Shown here: one piece after another, positions 42,641-52,276 of the stretch
Numbering within the stretch: the stretch's first letter is position 1
Layout of the letters: every line of letters starts with the position of its first letter
DNA from: an uncultured Flavobacteriaceae bacterium
GTDB lineage: Bacteria; Bacteroidota; Bacteroidia; Flavobacteriales; Flavobacteriaceae
NCBI GenBank assembly: GCA_913051755.1
Contig: CAJXBR010000001.1
Span: forward strand, 1 to 64,000
Reading direction: 5' to 3'
Length of the DNA: 64,000 nt
Translations under genes and position numbers: made by a program
Notes under the pieces: model-generated
Database searches by the model: none
Seen by the model: the letters and a program-made list of their open reading frames with translations, nothing else
Told to the model about the DNA's origin: nothing

Positions 42641-42648
42641 TGGTAAAT

Positions 42649-42867
42649 TTATTTTTCATTGAAGAAACCTTTGACAAGGAGTTTTATCCCAATAAAACCA
42701 TAAAGTATTGCAAGAGCACATGCAATCAATCCAACACCCAAAACAGGTATAAAAAATGGATGTTCTTCGTTACGCACAGCCGAAGTATACACGACTGGAC
42801 CTATAAAGGCAAAAAGAATAGCGACAAAAAGACGAGAAATCCCTCTAAAAAGAAGCTCTTTATTCAT
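42649..42867 (-). CDS. DUF6095 small membrane protein
   Basis: A 72-aa protein with two membrane segments (about 10-28 and 40-62) and short charged ends; matches flavobacterial DUF6095. Function unknown. Its ATG overlaps the murQ stop by four bases (ATGA), so it is translationally coupled to murQ. Confidence 0.8.
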   Translation of the reverse strand: MNKELLFRGISRLFVAILFAFIGPVVYTSAVRNEEHPFFIPVLGVGLIACALAILYGFIGIKLLVKGFFNEK

Positions 42868-43676
42868 ACCCCTAAATGTTTTAATACAAACCGAACACTT
42901 CCATGGATTTGCAACAATTCTATCGCTTTTTCTTCATCGACAGCTGATGATTCACAAACCATCCGAACTGCTCTTTCTTGTAGTTTTTGATTTGACAGTT
43001 GCATATCAACCATTCGATTGCCTTTGACGTGTCCTAGCTTGATCATCAAAACTGTTGAGATTGTATTGAGGATCATTTTTTGCGCTGTTCCAGCTTTCAT
43101 TCGCGAGCTGCCAGTGATCACTTCGGGTCCAACGACTGGGACAATTGGGTAATCTGCTTCTTCTGCTAAAGGGCTTCCAAGGTTGCAACTGATACCTGCA
43201 GTAGTGATTCCTTTCGATTTACATGCTTGGATAGCACCAACAACATAAGGTGTGGTTCCTGAAGCAGCGATACCCACGACAGTGTCCAGCGTCGAAATGT
43301 GAAGGTTTTCCAAATCTTTCCATCCTTGTTCAGAGTCGTCTTCGGCACCTTCAACAGCAGTTCTAATGGCAGCATCACCACCAGCAATTAAGCCAATCAC
43401 ATGGTCTGGCGAAACCCCAAAAGTGGGAGGGCATTCAGAAGCATCGAGTATTCCCAATCGCCCACTAGTGCCTGCCCCGAGGTAAATCAATCGACCTCCT
43501 TGTTGCATTTTGGGTAAGGTAGCATCTATAAATATGTTGATTGTAGGTAGGATTTTTTTCACAGCCTTTGCTACGTTTTGATCCTCATCATTGATGACAA
43601 GACCCAACTCTTCCACACTCATTTGCTCGAGGTTGTCGTGGTTTGATTCGGCTTCTGTGATTTTAGTGAAGCTCAT
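42864..43676 (-). CDS. murQ: N-acetylmuramic acid 6-phosphate etherase
   Basis: Cleaves the lactyl ether of MurNAc-6-P in peptidoglycan recycling; 270 aa. The SIS domain signatures YLGAGTSGRLGILDASECPPTF (about 65-86) and GSSRMKAGTAQK (about 190-201) are clear. ATG at 43676 is chosen over a TTG two codons upstream. It lies 12 bases after the DUF4249 gene, so a TonB receptor, DUF4249, murQ, DUF6095 operon is possible. Confidence 0.95.
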   Translation of the reverse strand: MSFTKITEAESNHDNLEQMSVEELGLVINDEDQNVAKAVKKILPTINIFIDATLPKMQQGGRLIYLGAGTSGRLGILDASECPPTFGVSPDHVIGLIAGGDAAIRTAVEGAEDDSEQGWKDLENLHISTLDTVVGIAASGTTPYVVGAIQACKSKGITTAGISCNLGSPLAEEADYPIVPVVGPEVITGSSRMKAGTAQKMILNTISTVLMIKLGHVKGNRMVDMQLSNQKLQERAVRMVCESSAVDEEKAIELLQIHGSVRFVLKHLGV

Positions 43677-43688
43677 ACACAAATGTAA

Positions 43689-44477
43689 TTATTCGGCTGT
43701 AAATGGAAGTGAGCTAGATTCAACCACCCTAAAATAACCCAATGCAATGCTTTCTTTTTCTGAGCTGACAAAGTTGCCCAGTAGGGTTGATGTTGCTGTT
43801 GCAAAAGGGCCACCACCATTTTGGCCACTATGGCTCAATAAAATTTGCATATATGTAAAGAAGTCTTTGTCTATTCCAAGCATACGAATGATGACTTCCT
43901 CGTTTTTTGGTAACAAATCGTCATAGAAAAACGAGAAGGTAAATTGTTGTCCGTCATAAAAGCGATCTCTAGTTACAAAAAGGTTGTTGTATGAAAAATC
44001 GAAAAGGTAGTAGTTGCCAAGACCAGGGCGATCGGTCAATGTGATCAATGCCTCGGTTTCATTGCCACTAAAAAGCTGACCATCTCCTTGCACTACTCCA
44101 TCAAATGTGCCAGAAAGAATCAACTCTTCTGTTGCAGTGTAGAGAACTCCATCTACATCGACAACCAATTGATATTCTTTGTCAATGGTGATTTCAGGGA
44201 CGTCTAGAAGATATTCACCACCCTCTGTGTGATTGGCAAACAAGACTTGATTATCGAACATTAAAGACACAGAGGCATCATCTACAATGATGATATCAGC
44301 ACTGTAATAGTCAGTTGTTTTGGTCACAAGTACACGAAGTTGGGCTGCACCACCTCCCTGTGGTCGGCTGAGTTCTGCATCAATAACGACTTGTTCAGGA
44401 GTTTGTGAAAGATCGACTGTGATCACATCTTCACATGAAATAAACACAATGCTAAGTAAAAAGACTATTTTTCTCAT
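43689..44477 (-). CDS. DUF4249 family lipoprotein
   Basis: A 262-aa lipoprotein: MRKIVFLLSIVFISC with lipobox FISC and acylated Cys15. The body matches DUF4249, beta-rich surface lipoproteins encoded next to TonB-dependent receptors in Bacteroidota and thought to assist substrate capture. Its ATG shares one base with the receptor stop (TGATG), confirming the start and the coupling. Confidence 0.85.
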   Translation of the reverse strand: MRKIVFLLSIVFISCEDVITVDLSQTPEQVVIDAELSRPQGGGAAQLRVLVTKTTDYYSADIIIVDDASVSLMFDNQVLFANHTEGGEYLLDVPEITIDKEYQLVVDVDGVLYTATEELILSGTFDGVVQGDGQLFSGNETEALITLTDRPGLGNYYLFDFSYNNLFVTRDRFYDGQQFTFSFFYDDLLPKNEEVIIRMLGIDKDFFTYMQILLSHSGQNGGGPFATATSTLLGNFVSSEKESIALGYFRVVESSSLPFTAE

Positions 44478-46828
44478 CACCAATCAATTCGATACATTAC
44501 AGAAGGTACGATTCCAAAAATTGAAAATCGTACAGCTTCATTTTGTTGCGTTTCCCTGTTTTGACGAAAGTTGATACTCGCAGCATTTTTGCGATTATAG
44601 ACATTGTAGATACCAAAAATCCAACTTCCTTGTCGATTCTTTTTTGGGGGTCTTTTTAGTGTTGCTGATATATCCATGCGATGGTAATCTGCAAACCGAT
44701 TGCTATTTCGCTTGCCATAATTGGGGACTCGAAGTCCTCCAAACTCATACTGACCAACGGGGTAGGTTGTCGGCTGTCCAGTTTGATATAAGAAATTGGC
44801 ATTAAAACTCCATTTATTGTTCAGTTGGTAGCTTGCATTCACGCTCAGATCATGTCTTTTGTCAAATGCATTTGGGTACCAATTGCCATCATTGATGCCT
44901 GGACCTCCAAATTCTTGCCCTTCTGTTTTTTGCTCTGATTTCGACCAAGTGTAAGCCAACCAATATTGTAGTTTTCCAATGGGTTTTTTAACTAATATTT
45001 CTGCACCATACGCACGAACAATCCCTGGCATTGTCACTTGTTCCACAGCATCATTTGCAACCAAATCAGCACCATCGATATAGTCTAGTCGATTGCTGAC
45101 ATTTTTATAAAAGCCTTCAATTTCAATACTTTTTTGAGATTGTGTTTCTATAACATAACCAATGGCCCATTGGTCGAGTTGTTGGGGTTTTAGATGTGGA
45201 CCACTCGGCGCCCAGATGTCAAGGGGTGTTGGGGAACTGGTGTTGGAAATCAGGTGGAGGTACTGATTTAGGCGATTGTAAGATGCTTTGAAAGCACTGT
45301 TTTCCATGGCATACGACAAAGTGATTCTTGGTTCGATATGGCTATAAGTTGCAGATGATTTATTTGCATTGTAGAGGCCTGTAGGAACTCCTTTTTCATA
45401 GATTCCCAATGAGTTGTTGAAGCGAGTTGACATTCCGTTTTCATAAGTAAAAAGGCCATCTTGTTTTAACCTTGTAAAATGATTGAAACGGATGCCAAAC
45501 TGAAAAGAAAATGAGGATGAAAGATCTTGTGAAATATCTACATAAACACTATGCTCCATCGCATATTTCTTTTGCAACTGCTCAGCATTGATACCTGAGT
45601 CCAATCGAGCAGGTTCGATATAGCCAGGGTTAAAGGTATAGTAAGTCGATTGCAGCCCAAAGTCTAGACTTGTTTTATCGTTTGCAAAATAAGAGAAATC
45701 ATATTTTAGATTGAGGTTTTCAATACCAGAATCCCAATCAAAACCAGCAAAATCAAGCAACAAACCATAGTAGTAGTCACTGTAAATCAGCGATAGATTT
45801 GAAAATAAGCGTTGTGAAAACAGATGATTCCACCTCAAATTAAATACAGCATTTCCATAGGTGTTCACAAAGCTTTCGTCGACATTAAACACATCTCTTC
45901 CAAAATAGCCTGAGAGGTAGAGTTTATTTTGATCATTGATTGGAAAACTCATTTTGGTGTTTAGGTCGTAGAAATATGCACTATTCGGATTGTCAGTTAG
46001 TTTTAAAAATAAATGGGCATAAGTTCCCCTTCCACCAACGACAAAGCTTCCTTTGCCTAGGGGTCCCTCTGCAAGTAAGCGACTGGTTACGAGTCCAATA
46101 CCACCGTTGAGCTTAAACTCTTCTTTGTTTCCTTCCTTTTGGTAGATATTCAAAACAGATGCAAGTCGCCCACCATATTTGGCTGGGATGCCCCCTTTAT
46201 AGAGTCGCAAATCTTTAATCGCATCAGGATTGAATACAGAGAAAAATCCAAAGAGGTGTGAAGAGTTGTAAATGGTAGCCTCGTCCAAAAGGATTAGGTT
46301 TTGATCAGCAGACCCACCACGTACATTAAAGCCAGAAGCCCCTTCACCAGCACTTGTTACACCTGGGAGCAACTGAATGGTTTTGAGTACATCAGGTTCT
46401 CCAAAAACAGCAGGTGTTTGTAGGACTGTTTTTGAAAGAAGGCGGTTGACACTCATTTCAGGTTTTTTGATGTTGACTCTTTCTGTATTGTCAATCAAAA
46501 CAACTTCATCGAGTTCCTCTGCTGCAGGGGTTAGCAATATATTTTGTTTGATGTTTTCGTTCAGTGATATAGGGAACCGAAGTGATTGATAACCTAGGTA
46601 TTGTACAGAGATTGTGTATTCGCCAGGAGGGATACTAAGGGAGTAAAAACCATAGCTATTTGTAACCGTTCCTGTATTGAGCTCATTGATGAGTATGGTA
46701 ACCCCAAGAAGGGTTTCCTTGGATAATGAATCAGAAACATCCCCACTGATTGTGACTCGATCTTGAGCCGACAAAAATTGAAACAAAAACAGGAATAGGG
46801 TAACACAACCAATATGGCGCATTTGCAT
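44477..46828 (-). CDS. TonB-dependent outer-membrane receptor
   Basis: A 783-aa receptor: signal peptide ending LSAQ (about residue 22), an N-terminal carboxypeptidase-regulatory-like domain (about 25-105; VSDSLSKETLLGVTI, YGFYSLSIPPGEY), a plug domain with GASGFNVRGGSADQNLILLD, and a long beta-barrel to the C-terminus. ATG at 46828 gives a proper signal peptide; an upstream start adds 22 non-signal residues. The substrate is not apparent; the partner DUF4249 and downstream murQ are the only context clues. Confidence 0.9.
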   Translation of the reverse strand: MQMRHIGCVTLFLFLFQFLSAQDRVTISGDVSDSLSKETLLGVTILINELNTGTVTNSYGFYSLSIPPGEYTISVQYLGYQSLRFPISLNENIKQNILLTPAAEELDEVVLIDNTERVNIKKPEMSVNRLLSKTVLQTPAVFGEPDVLKTIQLLPGVTSAGEGASGFNVRGGSADQNLILLDEATIYNSSHLFGFFSVFNPDAIKDLRLYKGGIPAKYGGRLASVLNIYQKEGNKEEFKLNGGIGLVTSRLLAEGPLGKGSFVVGGRGTYAHLFLKLTDNPNSAYFYDLNTKMSFPINDQNKLYLSGYFGRDVFNVDESFVNTYGNAVFNLRWNHLFSQRLFSNLSLIYSDYYYGLLLDFAGFDWDSGIENLNLKYDFSYFANDKTSLDFGLQSTYYTFNPGYIEPARLDSGINAEQLQKKYAMEHSVYVDISQDLSSSFSFQFGIRFNHFTRLKQDGLFTYENGMSTRFNNSLGIYEKGVPTGLYNANKSSATYSHIEPRITLSYAMENSAFKASYNRLNQYLHLISNTSSPTPLDIWAPSGPHLKPQQLDQWAIGYVIETQSQKSIEIEGFYKNVSNRLDYIDGADLVANDAVEQVTMPGIVRAYGAEILVKKPIGKLQYWLAYTWSKSEQKTEGQEFGGPGINDGNWYPNAFDKRHDLSVNASYQLNNKWSFNANFLYQTGQPTTYPVGQYEFGGLRVPNYGKRNSNRFADYHRMDISATLKRPPKKNRQGSWIFGIYNVYNRKNAASINFRQNRETQQNEAVRFSIFGIVPSVMYRIDW

Positions 46829-46839
46829 AGCAATTTTGA

Positions 46840-46847
46840 CAAATATA
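46840..46847 (-). promoter_or_regulatory. Putative -7 box of the TonB receptor gene
   Basis: Minus-strand TATATTTG matches TAnnTTTG, 11 bases before the receptor ATG. No TTG at 19-base spacing; the nearest is 24 bases away. It lies just past the stop of the upstream BASS transporter gene. Confidence 0.4.
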
Positions 46848-46850
46848 CAA

Positions 46851-47720
46851 TTAACTGGGTTTTTTGCTTCCCAAGCGCCACATGAGGATACCACCTGTTA
46901 TGAACATCCATATTGAATATGCACCTGTTGGTAGTCCCATTTCGAAGTTGTTGAGGATGGTGGTCGCAATAACAAAAGCCAGTGTTCCATTTTGAATACC
47001 ACTTTCTATGGTGATTGTTATTTGGCTATTTCCAGCGATGCCAAACAGTTTGGCAGTAAGAAACCCAAGCCCCATTGTAAGTAAGTTGAGCAGCAATGTC
47101 GCAAGTCCAACTTCTTTCATTGCTTGTACCAAATTGTCTTTATTGGCAACAATGATGACCAGGAAAATAATAACAAAGAGAACAGTTGAGGCAGTACGCA
47201 TTGGTTTTTCCATTCGTAAGGCAAAGCCTTCATTTCGTTTTCGAATCATCATGCCTATTGCAATGGGGATGACAGTAATGACCAAAATTTGAAGCATTGT
47301 TTGCAGTACAGGCAACTCGATCACAACGCCTGTATTTCCAGTGAAATAAGCAATGGCCTCAGAAAGCAAGACTGGGATTGTGAATACTGTGATAAGACTT
47401 GCAAGAGCAGTCAAGGTGACAGAAAGACCAATATTTCCTCGAGACACTTGCGTGATCAGGTTACTTGTTGGACCTCCTGGACAGAGGGATAGAATCATGA
47501 CTCCAGTTGCCATGGTAGGGCTTAGATTGAAGAGGACCACTATCGAAAAACCGATGATTGGTAGAAGTATGATTTGGTTGATCAGTCCAACGAGCACTGC
47601 CTTTGGATAGGTAAAAATTCTAACAAAATTCCCAATGACTAGGGTAAGACCCATGCCAAACATGATGATTGCCAAAGAAACTGGTAAAAAAATTTGTCCG
47701 ATGATTGTAGTGATGTCCAT
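46851..47720 (-). CDS. Bile acid:sodium symporter family (BASS) transporter
   Basis: A 289-aa inner-membrane transporter with about nine hydrophobic segments. The signature LSLCPGGPTSNLITQVSRGN (about 77-96) and IESGIQNGTLAFVIATT (about 240-256) are the two conserved cross-over motifs. Bacterial BASS proteins carry bile acids, pantoate, pyruvate or other organic anions with sodium; the substrate here is unknown. Confidence 0.88.
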   Translation of the reverse strand: MDITTIIGQIFLPVSLAIIMFGMGLTLVIGNFVRIFTYPKAVLVGLINQIILLPIIGFSIVVLFNLSPTMATGVMILSLCPGGPTSNLITQVSRGNIGLSVTLTALASLITVFTIPVLLSEAIAYFTGNTGVVIELPVLQTMLQILVITVIPIAIGMMIRKRNEGFALRMEKPMRTASTVLFVIIFLVIIVANKDNLVQAMKEVGLATLLLNLLTMGLGFLTAKLFGIAGNSQITITIESGIQNGTLAFVIATTILNNFEMGLPTGAYSIWMFITGGILMWRLGSKKPS

Positions 47721-47747
47721 ATCTAACTTTTATATAGATGAAAAGAT

Positions 47748-47770
47748 TCAATTATTTTTTGAATAATTGA
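47748..47770. other. AT-rich perfect hairpin between icd and the BASS gene
   Basis: TCAATTATT (47748-47756) and AATAATTGA (47762-47770) flank a five-base TTTTG loop. It lies downstream of icd and upstream of the BASS gene on the minus strand. It could end the icd transcript or be an operator; it lacks GC pairs and a clean T-run, so neither is firm. Confidence 0.4.
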
Positions 47771-47795
47771 TATCATTTGTATCAAATCCGACAGA

Positions 47796-49022
47796 TTAGC
47801 GTAGAGCCTTATCTAGATTTTCTTTGATAGAATCTAAAAACTCTTGGGTATTGAGATAATGCTCTCTCTTGAGGTTTTTCTCATGAATAAGCAATGCCAA
47901 GTCTTTGGTCATTTTGCCACTTTCCACTGTTTGAATACAAACCTTTTCAAGAGTTTCACAAAAGTTTGCAAGCTCTTGGTTGTTATCTAGTTTGGCACGA
48001 TGTGCAAGTCCACGTGTCCAAGCAAAAATAGATGCGATAGGGTTTGTAGATGTTTCCTCACCATTTTGGTGGAGGCGATAATGTCTCGTCACTGTACCAT
48101 GTGCTGCTTCAGCTTCCATGATTTCTCCATCAGGAGTGACAAGGGTTGAAGTCATCAGCCCTAGCGATCCAAACCCTTGCGCAACTGTATCCGACTGCAC
48201 GTCTCCATCATAGTTTTTACATGCCCAAACAAATCCACCATTCCACTTCATAGCAGCAGCGACCATATCATCGATCAGGCGATGCTCGTAGTGTATGCCT
48301 GCTTCATCAAACTTTGTTTTGAATTCATTTTGATACACTTCTTCAAAAATGTCTTTGAAGCGACCATCATAAGCTTTCATGATGGTGTTTTTGGTGCTGA
48401 AATACAATGGCCAGCCTTTGCTCAATGCACGATTCATGCACGAGCGAGCAAATCCATAAATGGATGAATCAATATTATACATGCTCATTGCAACACCACC
48501 CTCTTGAAAATCATAAACCTCCCAAGTTTTTGATTCACTGCCATTTTCAGGTGTAAAAGTCATTGTGAGTTTCCCTTTGCCTTTTATAACAGTGTCAGTT
48601 GCTTTGTACTGATCTCCAAAGGCATGACGACCAATACATATGGGATTTGTCCAACCTTGTACATATCTCGGAACATTTTTCATAATAATAGGCTCTCGAA
48701 ATACTGTACCTCCAACGATGTTTCTGATCGTGCCATTGGGCGATCGCCACATCTTCTTTAAGCCATACTCCTCTACACGATTTTCGTCGGGAGTAATCGT
48801 TGCACATTTAATACCAACCTTATGATTGTTAATTGCATTGGCAGCATCGATTGTAATTTGATCATTGGTGGCATCTCGACTTTCTAGGCCTAAGTCGTAG
48901 TATAAAAGTTCAACGTCAATGTAGGGTAGGATGAGTTGTTCTTTTATAAACTTCCAGATGATTCTTGTCATTTCATCACCATTGATTTCGACAACAGGTT
49001 TAGCAACTTTAATTTTGGTCAT
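47796..49022 (-). CDS. icd: NADP-dependent isocitrate dehydrogenase
   Basis: TCA-cycle enzyme of the dimeric, eukaryote-like NADP-IDH type; 408 aa. [20 protein letters not shown] is the start, placed at 49022 over an upstream in-frame codon. [34 protein letters not shown] and [12 protein letters not shown] are characteristic substrate and metal motifs. A -7 box lies about 20 bases upstream. Not related to the monomeric IDH found in some other bacteria. Confidence 0.95.
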   Translation of the reverse strand: MTKIKVAKPVVEINGDEMTRIIWKFIKEQLILPYIDVELLYYDLGLESRDATNDQITIDAANAINNHKVGIKCATITPDENRVEEYGLKKMWRSPNGTIRNIVGGTVFREPIIMKNVPRYVQGWTNPICIGRHAFGDQYKATDTVIKGKGKLTMTFTPENGSESKTWEVYDFQEGGVAMSMYNIDSSIYGFARSCMNRALSKGWPLYFSTKNTIMKAYDGRFKDIFEEVYQNEFKTKFDEAGIHYEHRLIDDMVAAAMKWNGGFVWACKNYDGDVQSDTVAQGFGSLGLMTSTLVTPDGEIMEAEAAHGTVTRHYRLHQNGEETSTNPIASIFAWTRGLAHRAKLDNNQELANFCETLEKVCIQTVESGKMTKDLALLIHEKNLKREHYLNTQEFLDSIKENLDKALR

Positions 49023-49041
49023 GACTTTTTTTTTGGTGGCG

Positions 49042-49049
49042 CAAATATA
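49042..49049 (-). promoter_or_regulatory. Putative -7 box of icd
   Basis: Minus-strand TATATTTG, an exact TAnnTTTG, 19 bases before the icd ATG. The nearest TTG lies 22 bases upstream, slightly longer than consensus. Confidence 0.5.
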
Positions 49050-49174
49050 CAACGTGAAAGCCAAAGAGCATCAACGTTTTCAATACTATTCAGATTGTTA
49101 TAATATTCTCAAAAAAACAGAGTAAAAATTCAAAAAAATCTATCAGAAAGGAGGGTCTTTAAAAATCAGAAGTT

Positions 49175-49525
49175 TTAATTCTTTTTTTCCTTGATTCGCG
49201 CTTTTTTGCCTCGCAATTCTCTGAAGTAAAAAATACGTGAACGACGTACTTTACCACGACTGTTAACTTCGATTTTCTGTATGGTCGGCAGATTGAACGG
49301 GAATATACGCTCAACACCAACTGTTCCAGATATTTTTCGAATGGTGAATGTCTTTGTGCTTCCAGTACCTTTGATTTGGATCACAACTCCTTTGAAGAAC
49401 TGGGTTCTTACTTTTTCGCCCTCGCGAATTTCATAGTAAACTGTGATGGTGTCACCCGCCTGAAATGAGGGGAATGATTTTTTCTCGACGAATTCGTCTT
49501 GAACATACTGAACTAATTGTTCCAT
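49175..49525 (-). CDS. rplS: 50S ribosomal protein L19
   Basis: bL19, 116 aa. FPSFQAGDTITVYYEIREGEK, FTIRKISGTVGVERIFP and RSRIFYFRELRGKKARI are diagnostic. Monocistronic, with a consensus promoter and a roughly 60-base leader. The 150 bases downstream, before icd, hold only the icd promoter and AT-rich sequence. Confidence 0.96.
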   Translation of the reverse strand: MEQLVQYVQDEFVEKKSFPSFQAGDTITVYYEIREGEKVRTQFFKGVVIQIKGTGSTKTFTIRKISGTVGVERIFPFNLPTIQKIEVNSRGKVRRSRIFYFRELRGKKARIKEKKN

Positions 49526-49530
49526 GATTT

Positions 49531-49587
49531 CTAGCTAAAAAATAAATAAGAACAACATTCACGACCATCGCCAGCGGTTGAGCCTAG
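49531..49587 (-). ncRNA. Possible structured 5' leader of rplS
   Basis: In the leader, CUAGGCU (49587-49581) can pair with AGCUAG (49536-49531) with one bulged G, and directly stacked on it CAAC (49580-49577) pairs with GUUG (49556-49553). The lower stem closes just before the start codon. The interior is GC-rich compared with its surroundings. It may be an autoregulatory ribosomal-protein leader; I cannot test covariation. Confidence 0.4.
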
Positions 49588-49592
49588 GGGTG

Positions 49593-49622
49593 CAAAATTA
49601 GATATTTTTTTTTAGTTTGCAA
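49593..49622 (-). promoter_or_regulatory. Promoter of rplS
   Basis: On the minus strand TTG (49622-49620), 19 bases, then TAATTTTG (49600-49593): a perfect Bacteroidetes promoter. Predicted transcription start is near 49587, leaving a leader of about 60 bases. Confidence 0.7.
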
Positions 49623-49655
49623 CTGTTCTTTTTTTAATCTTAATACAATCAAAAA

Positions 49656-50342
49656 TCATCTGCGATAAATTGGAAACTGATACATCATCGTATAGTTCAA
49701 ACCCACGCCCCAAGGGCTGGCCTCAGATACACGATGATAACCTGGAATATAGAGATTACTGAAGTTGGTGACCTCCTTGTCATTGATCAAATAGTTCATC
49801 CGAACGCTAATGCCCATATACAAGTTGTTCAGTAATTCAGCTTTAACTCCTGCAATAATTTCAATCCAATTCGCATTCAAATTATCGAACATTAGGGGTT
49901 GATCTAGTGATTTGTATAAGTCTTCTGCCCAAAGTTGATCGAGCTGCCTGACTGCATAACCATTGAGCTGTTGGCCATGAGTACTTGTGCCAAGCCTAAA
50001 ACCTGTCAGCAGCATATTCTCCATCCCTTCCCAGTTGTTGAACAAATTGAAATCAACACCTAGCTTGATATATTCTCCACTAGTCTGGAAGTCAAGTGTT
50101 TCACTTACAACACGTTTGTCTTCCATTCCTACTTCTGCTGCGAGATATAGCTTTTTTGTTATTCGATAATCAGCAGTGAGTTCTAGCCCTTTATAGTCGT
50201 TTTCGATCATAGAGCGAATGGGTTTACTCATATCAATCCCAAAGCGAATGCTATATCTTTCTGTATATTTTGGAATGCTGTCCTGCGCATAGCCAATACA
50301 AACCATGAAAAATAGCAAATAATTAGTGATAGATTTTAACAT
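49656..50342 (-). CDS. DUF6048 family outer-membrane-like protein
   Basis: A 228-aa exported protein: short signal peptide ending GYAQD, then alternating beta-strands (YSIRFGIDMSKPIRSMI, KLYLAAEVGMEDKRV, YIKLGVDFNLFNNW) and a terminal strand, suggesting a small outer-membrane barrel. Matches DUF6048, conserved in flavobacteria beside DUF6452 and rlmD. ATG at 50342 is preferred over a TTG two codons upstream. Its start overlaps the DUF6452 gene by 20 bases. Confidence 0.8.
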   Translation of the reverse strand: MLKSITNYLLFFMVCIGYAQDSIPKYTERYSIRFGIDMSKPIRSMIENDYKGLELTADYRITKKLYLAAEVGMEDKRVVSETLDFQTSGEYIKLGVDFNLFNNWEGMENMLLTGFRLGTSTHGQQLNGYAVRQLDQLWAEDLYKSLDQPLMFDNLNANWIEIIAGVKAELLNNLYMGISVRMNYLINDKEVTNFSNLYIPGYHRVSEASPWGVGLNYTMMYQFPIYRR

Positions 50343-50784
50343 GAGCAAGGGTATCTACAAGGACTTCGTTCGTTACAATTTCAATTGTGTTTATCCAACT
50401 TTGATTGCTGCCGATTTCGATTTCATTTATGATAAATGTACTTTGAAACCCACATGCGCGACTCAAATACATATCCTGTGTTTGGTAATCGATTAACAGT
50501 TCATCACTCATCCCTGCTGATATTGTAAAATCGAGATTCATTTTGTTGGCTTTGATTTGAACAGGAATTGCAATTGAATCAGTATTAATCAATTGCAATA
50601 CAGATTCATTTTCAGTATTTTTAACCCTCAAGCTGTCAACTGACTTGAGCTGACTAGGCTGGTTGGCATCATACAAGCGAAAGACGAGTTGTGGTGTTGA
50701 TGGGTTTTCTATGTTGCACACATCGTCTGGTTCACAACTCAAGTGAAGCAGTAGTATCAATAATAGATAGCGAAATTTATACAT
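50323..50784 (-). CDS. DUF6452 family lipoprotein
   Basis: A 153-aa lipoprotein: MYKFRYLLLILLLHLSC with Cys17 as the acylated residue, followed by EPDDVCNIENPSTPQLVFRL, typical of DUF6452. The rest is predicted beta-rich. ATG at 50784 gives a clean signal peptide. Function unknown. It overlaps rlmD by 8 bases and DUF6048 by 20, so the three genes form one operon. Confidence 0.82.
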   Translation of the reverse strand: MYKFRYLLLILLLHLSCEPDDVCNIENPSTPQLVFRLYDANQPSQLKSVDSLRVKNTENESVLQLINTDSIAIPVQIKANKMNLDFTISAGMSDELLIDYQTQDMYLSRACGFQSTFIINEIEIGSNQSWINTIEIVTNEVLVDTLAHVKIYH

Positions 50785-52177
50785 GGATTCCTTCCAAAAG
50801 TACAACATTTTCTACGTGTTGAGTGTGGGGAAACATATCGACAGGCTGCACTTTTTTTACTGAATAATGACCACTCAACAGACTTAAATCTCGTGCTTGT
50901 GTCGCAGAATTACAACTCACATATACAATTCGTTTTGGTAAGATCTTAAGCAATTGCTTGACGACATCTTTGTGCATGCCCTCTCGAGGGGGATCTGTTA
51001 TGACAACATCTGGGGTGCCATGCGTTGCGATGAAATCATCCGTAAAAACTTTTTTCATATCGCCTGCAGCAAAATCTACGTTGGACAGTTTATTTCTCTT
51101 TGCATTTTCTTTTGCTGCAACAATTGCTTCAGGAATTGCTTCAATCCCAACAACATGTTTTGCTTCCTTTGCAACAAATTGTGCAATGGTTCCCAAGCCA
51201 GTGTAGAGGTCATAAACAATCTCATTCCCAGTTAGACCAGCAAAATCACGAGTAATTTTATACAACTCATACGCTTGCATAGAGTTGGTTTGATAAAAAG
51301 ACTTTGGCGTAATCCAAAAGCGCAACCCCTCCATTTCTTCTTCAATATGTGGATTTCTAGCATGTAAAATGACATCTAAATCATAGATGCTATCGTTTGC
51401 TTTTTGATTGATGATATAATGAAGTGAAGTGATTTGTGGGAACTTATCAATGATCGCTTCTAGTAAATCGTCTCTTTCTTTTTTATGATTTTCAAAAAAC
51501 TGAATGACTAACATGATCTGTCCAGTTGATGCTGTACGAATCATCATGCTGCGCAACTGCCCTGATTTATTCTTTAGATCATAATAACTCATCCCTTTAT
51601 CCATGGCATATTGATGAATAAAATTTCGAATTTGATTCCCCGGCTCTTGTTGTAAAAAACATTCATCGATGTGTACAATCTTGTCCCACATTCGGGGTTT
51701 ATGAAACCCCAAAGCATTTCGATTAATCACTTCTCCAGATTCAATTTCAGCTTTGGTGAGCCATCGACTGCTGGAGAAGCTATACTCCATCTTGTTTCGA
51801 TAATTATATTGCAACTTGCTTGGTACAATTTTGTTAAGCGTAGGAAAATCAAAATCACCGATTTTCACAAAATTTTGATTGACCTCTTGTGCCTTGTGTT
51901 TCAACTGTGCTGTGTATGAAAGATGTTGCCATTGACAACCGCCACAAGTTCCAAAGTGATCGCATTTGGCTGTTGTTCGGTCAGGGCTTGGAACGATTAA
52001 CTTTTCGACCCGACCCTCAAAATAATTTTTCCTTTTTTTGTAAAGAAACACTAGAGCAATATCCCCAGGAACAGCCCCTTTTACAAAAATAACAACACCC
52101 TCATTTGTTCGTCCAATCGCCATTCCTTTGGCAGCGATTCCAGTAATGTTTAGCTCTATTGTTTGCTTTACTTTCAT
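50777..52177 (-). CDS. rlmD: 23S rRNA (uracil-5-)-methyltransferase RlmD/RumA
   Basis: SAM-dependent methylation of 23S rRNA U1939 (E. coli numbering); 466 aa. N-terminal TRAM domain (1-65), FeS-cluster cysteines in CDHFGTCGGCQWQHL (about 77-91), SAM motif VYDLYTGLGTIAQFVA, and the catalytic VYVSCNSATQARDL region. DPPREGMH is the conserved catalytic DPPR loop. RlmD and RlmC/RlmCD relatives cannot be separated with certainty. Confidence 0.9.
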   Translation of the reverse strand: MKVKQTIELNITGIAAKGMAIGRTNEGVVIFVKGAVPGDIALVFLYKKRKNYFEGRVEKLIVPSPDRTTAKCDHFGTCGGCQWQHLSYTAQLKHKAQEVNQNFVKIGDFDFPTLNKIVPSKLQYNYRNKMEYSFSSSRWLTKAEIESGEVINRNALGFHKPRMWDKIVHIDECFLQQEPGNQIRNFIHQYAMDKGMSYYDLKNKSGQLRSMMIRTASTGQIMLVIQFFENHKKERDDLLEAIIDKFPQITSLHYIINQKANDSIYDLDVILHARNPHIEEEMEGLRFWITPKSFYQTNSMQAYELYKITRDFAGLTGNEIVYDLYTGLGTIAQFVAKEAKHVVGIEAIPEAIVAAKENAKRNKLSNVDFAAGDMKKVFTDDFIATHGTPDVVITDPPREGMHKDVVKQLLKILPKRIVYVSCNSATQARDLSLLSGHYSVKKVQPVDMFPHTQHVENVVLLEGIHV

Positions 52178-52276
52178 TTCGATTGCAAAAATAGATAGCG
52201 TAACTCATATTTCATCAATTCAAATGCAATATTTCATACTTAATTTTTGTATTTTTAATAAATAAAATACTGTAAT

